This document shows positions 63,596 through 64,000 of a DNA stretch of 64,000 nt, piece after piece. Numbering within the stretch: position 1 is the stretch's first letter; every line of letters begins with the position of its first letter. The stretch covers positions 62,001-126,000 of the forward strand of contig JAVLUZ010000748.1 in the NCBI GenBank assembly GCA_036768485.1, in the 5' to 3' direction. Source of the DNA: Mermis nigrescens. Lineage: Eukaryota > Nematoda > Enoplea > Mermithida > Mermithidae. A program made the position numbers and the translations under genes. The notes under the pieces were generated by a model. It was given only the letters and a program-made list of their open reading frames with translations. It made no database searches and was not told where the DNA came from.

Positions 63596-64000
63596 AATAG
63601 TTTGCGCAACAGCAATTACTATTCTGTATAAGTAACGATTGGCGTTTAGAGGCCACTGTTTTTTCCTAGCGATTTGGTTCACGTGAACCATACCCATCTT
63701 TCCATATTCCAAATTTTGGTTCACATTGGGGGTGGGTCTAAAAAACGTTCAAAAATTGAGCGCTCATGTTGAAAAACCTATGTCCTTAAAGGAAGTCCAT
63801 CCCACATAAAATGGCGAGACCCAAAACGAGTTTTTAACATTTTGTTATTGTAAATTTAGCATACTGCAAAGAATACAACGATCAGTAATATGTTCTATCT
63901 CCTGAAACTGCATTTTCAGTTCTTCACCAGTGCACTTTAGCCGTTTTCTGGAGTCTCATCAAAGAATAAAAACCCAATAATTTATCGAAATGACGCGAAG
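63596..64000. other. Right edge of window, nothing recognised
   Basis: About 400 bp with no exon or known repeat. It ends in ..atgacgcgaag, which looks like the start of another cgcgaagcg hairpin cut by the window edge. Confidence 0.5.

Noticed and set aside
1..64000. A virus-derived, toxin or bacterial-type defence system
   Set aside because: No capsid, integrase, envelope, toxin or defence-gene motifs were recognised; all long coding remnants are accounted for by host genes or transposons.

Overview
This window is animal nuclear DNA. It is AT-rich, densely packed with repeats, and carries spliced genes with GT-AG introns of about 60 bp to 6 kb. Exactly 100 Ns (20913-21012) mark a draft-assembly gap. 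The gene set (COG7, LARP6, BOLA3) and the mobile elements (Helitron, Penelope-like, Harbinger, mariner-like, non-LTR and many hAT-like MITEs) fit an invertebrate metazoan. I cannot name the species. The protein-coding content is three housekeeping genes, found by assembling short exons whose reading phases agree across every junction.

Layout. (1) 935-15817, + strand: the last nine exons of COG7 (Golgi COG complex subunit 7, C-terminal ~351 residues), with a poly(A) signal at 15881. The 5' half lies off the left edge. Its introns hold hAT-like MITEs, two ~445-bp foldback elements, and a ~105-117-bp minisatellite into which a 1341-bp non-autonomous Helitron has inserted. (2) 15818-21440: spacer with a hAT-type MITE, a mariner-type element and the gap. 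(3) 21441-31660, + strand: five exons of LARP6 (La-RRM linker, RRM, basic/Ser-rich tail, SUZ-C motif). The La-motif exons are not visible and may lie in the gap. The last intron (~5.4 kb) holds an AAT-rich minisatellite and a 1198-bp PIF/Harbinger copy with TAA target duplications. (4) 31661-34530: repeats only. (5) 34531-46248: a large inverted duplication with ~3.6-kb near-identical arms around a ~4.5-kb loop full of MITEs; I see no host gene. (6) 46249-51804: a tRNA-like pol III box pair and a 5'-truncated, frameshifted Penelope-like element lying in a Helitron-type satellite. (7) 51805-59392, - strand: complete BOLA3 in four exons (110 aa), whose ~5.9-kb last intron holds a non-LTR element lacking its reverse transcriptase. 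(8) 59393-64000: repeats only, ending with a 552-bp hAT-like element with perfect 8-bp target duplications.

The three genes act in separate processes (Golgi vesicle tethering, RNA binding, mitochondrial Fe-S delivery) and show no sign of working together. The most unusual material is the repeat system. Several MITE families share CA(C/T)AC-type ends and 8-bp duplications, insert into one another, and several carry the same short hairpin GGCGCGAAGCGCC. Two copies occupy sites that are empty in the opposite arm of the inverted duplication, which suggests recent activity. All calls come from reading the sequence; no database search was run.
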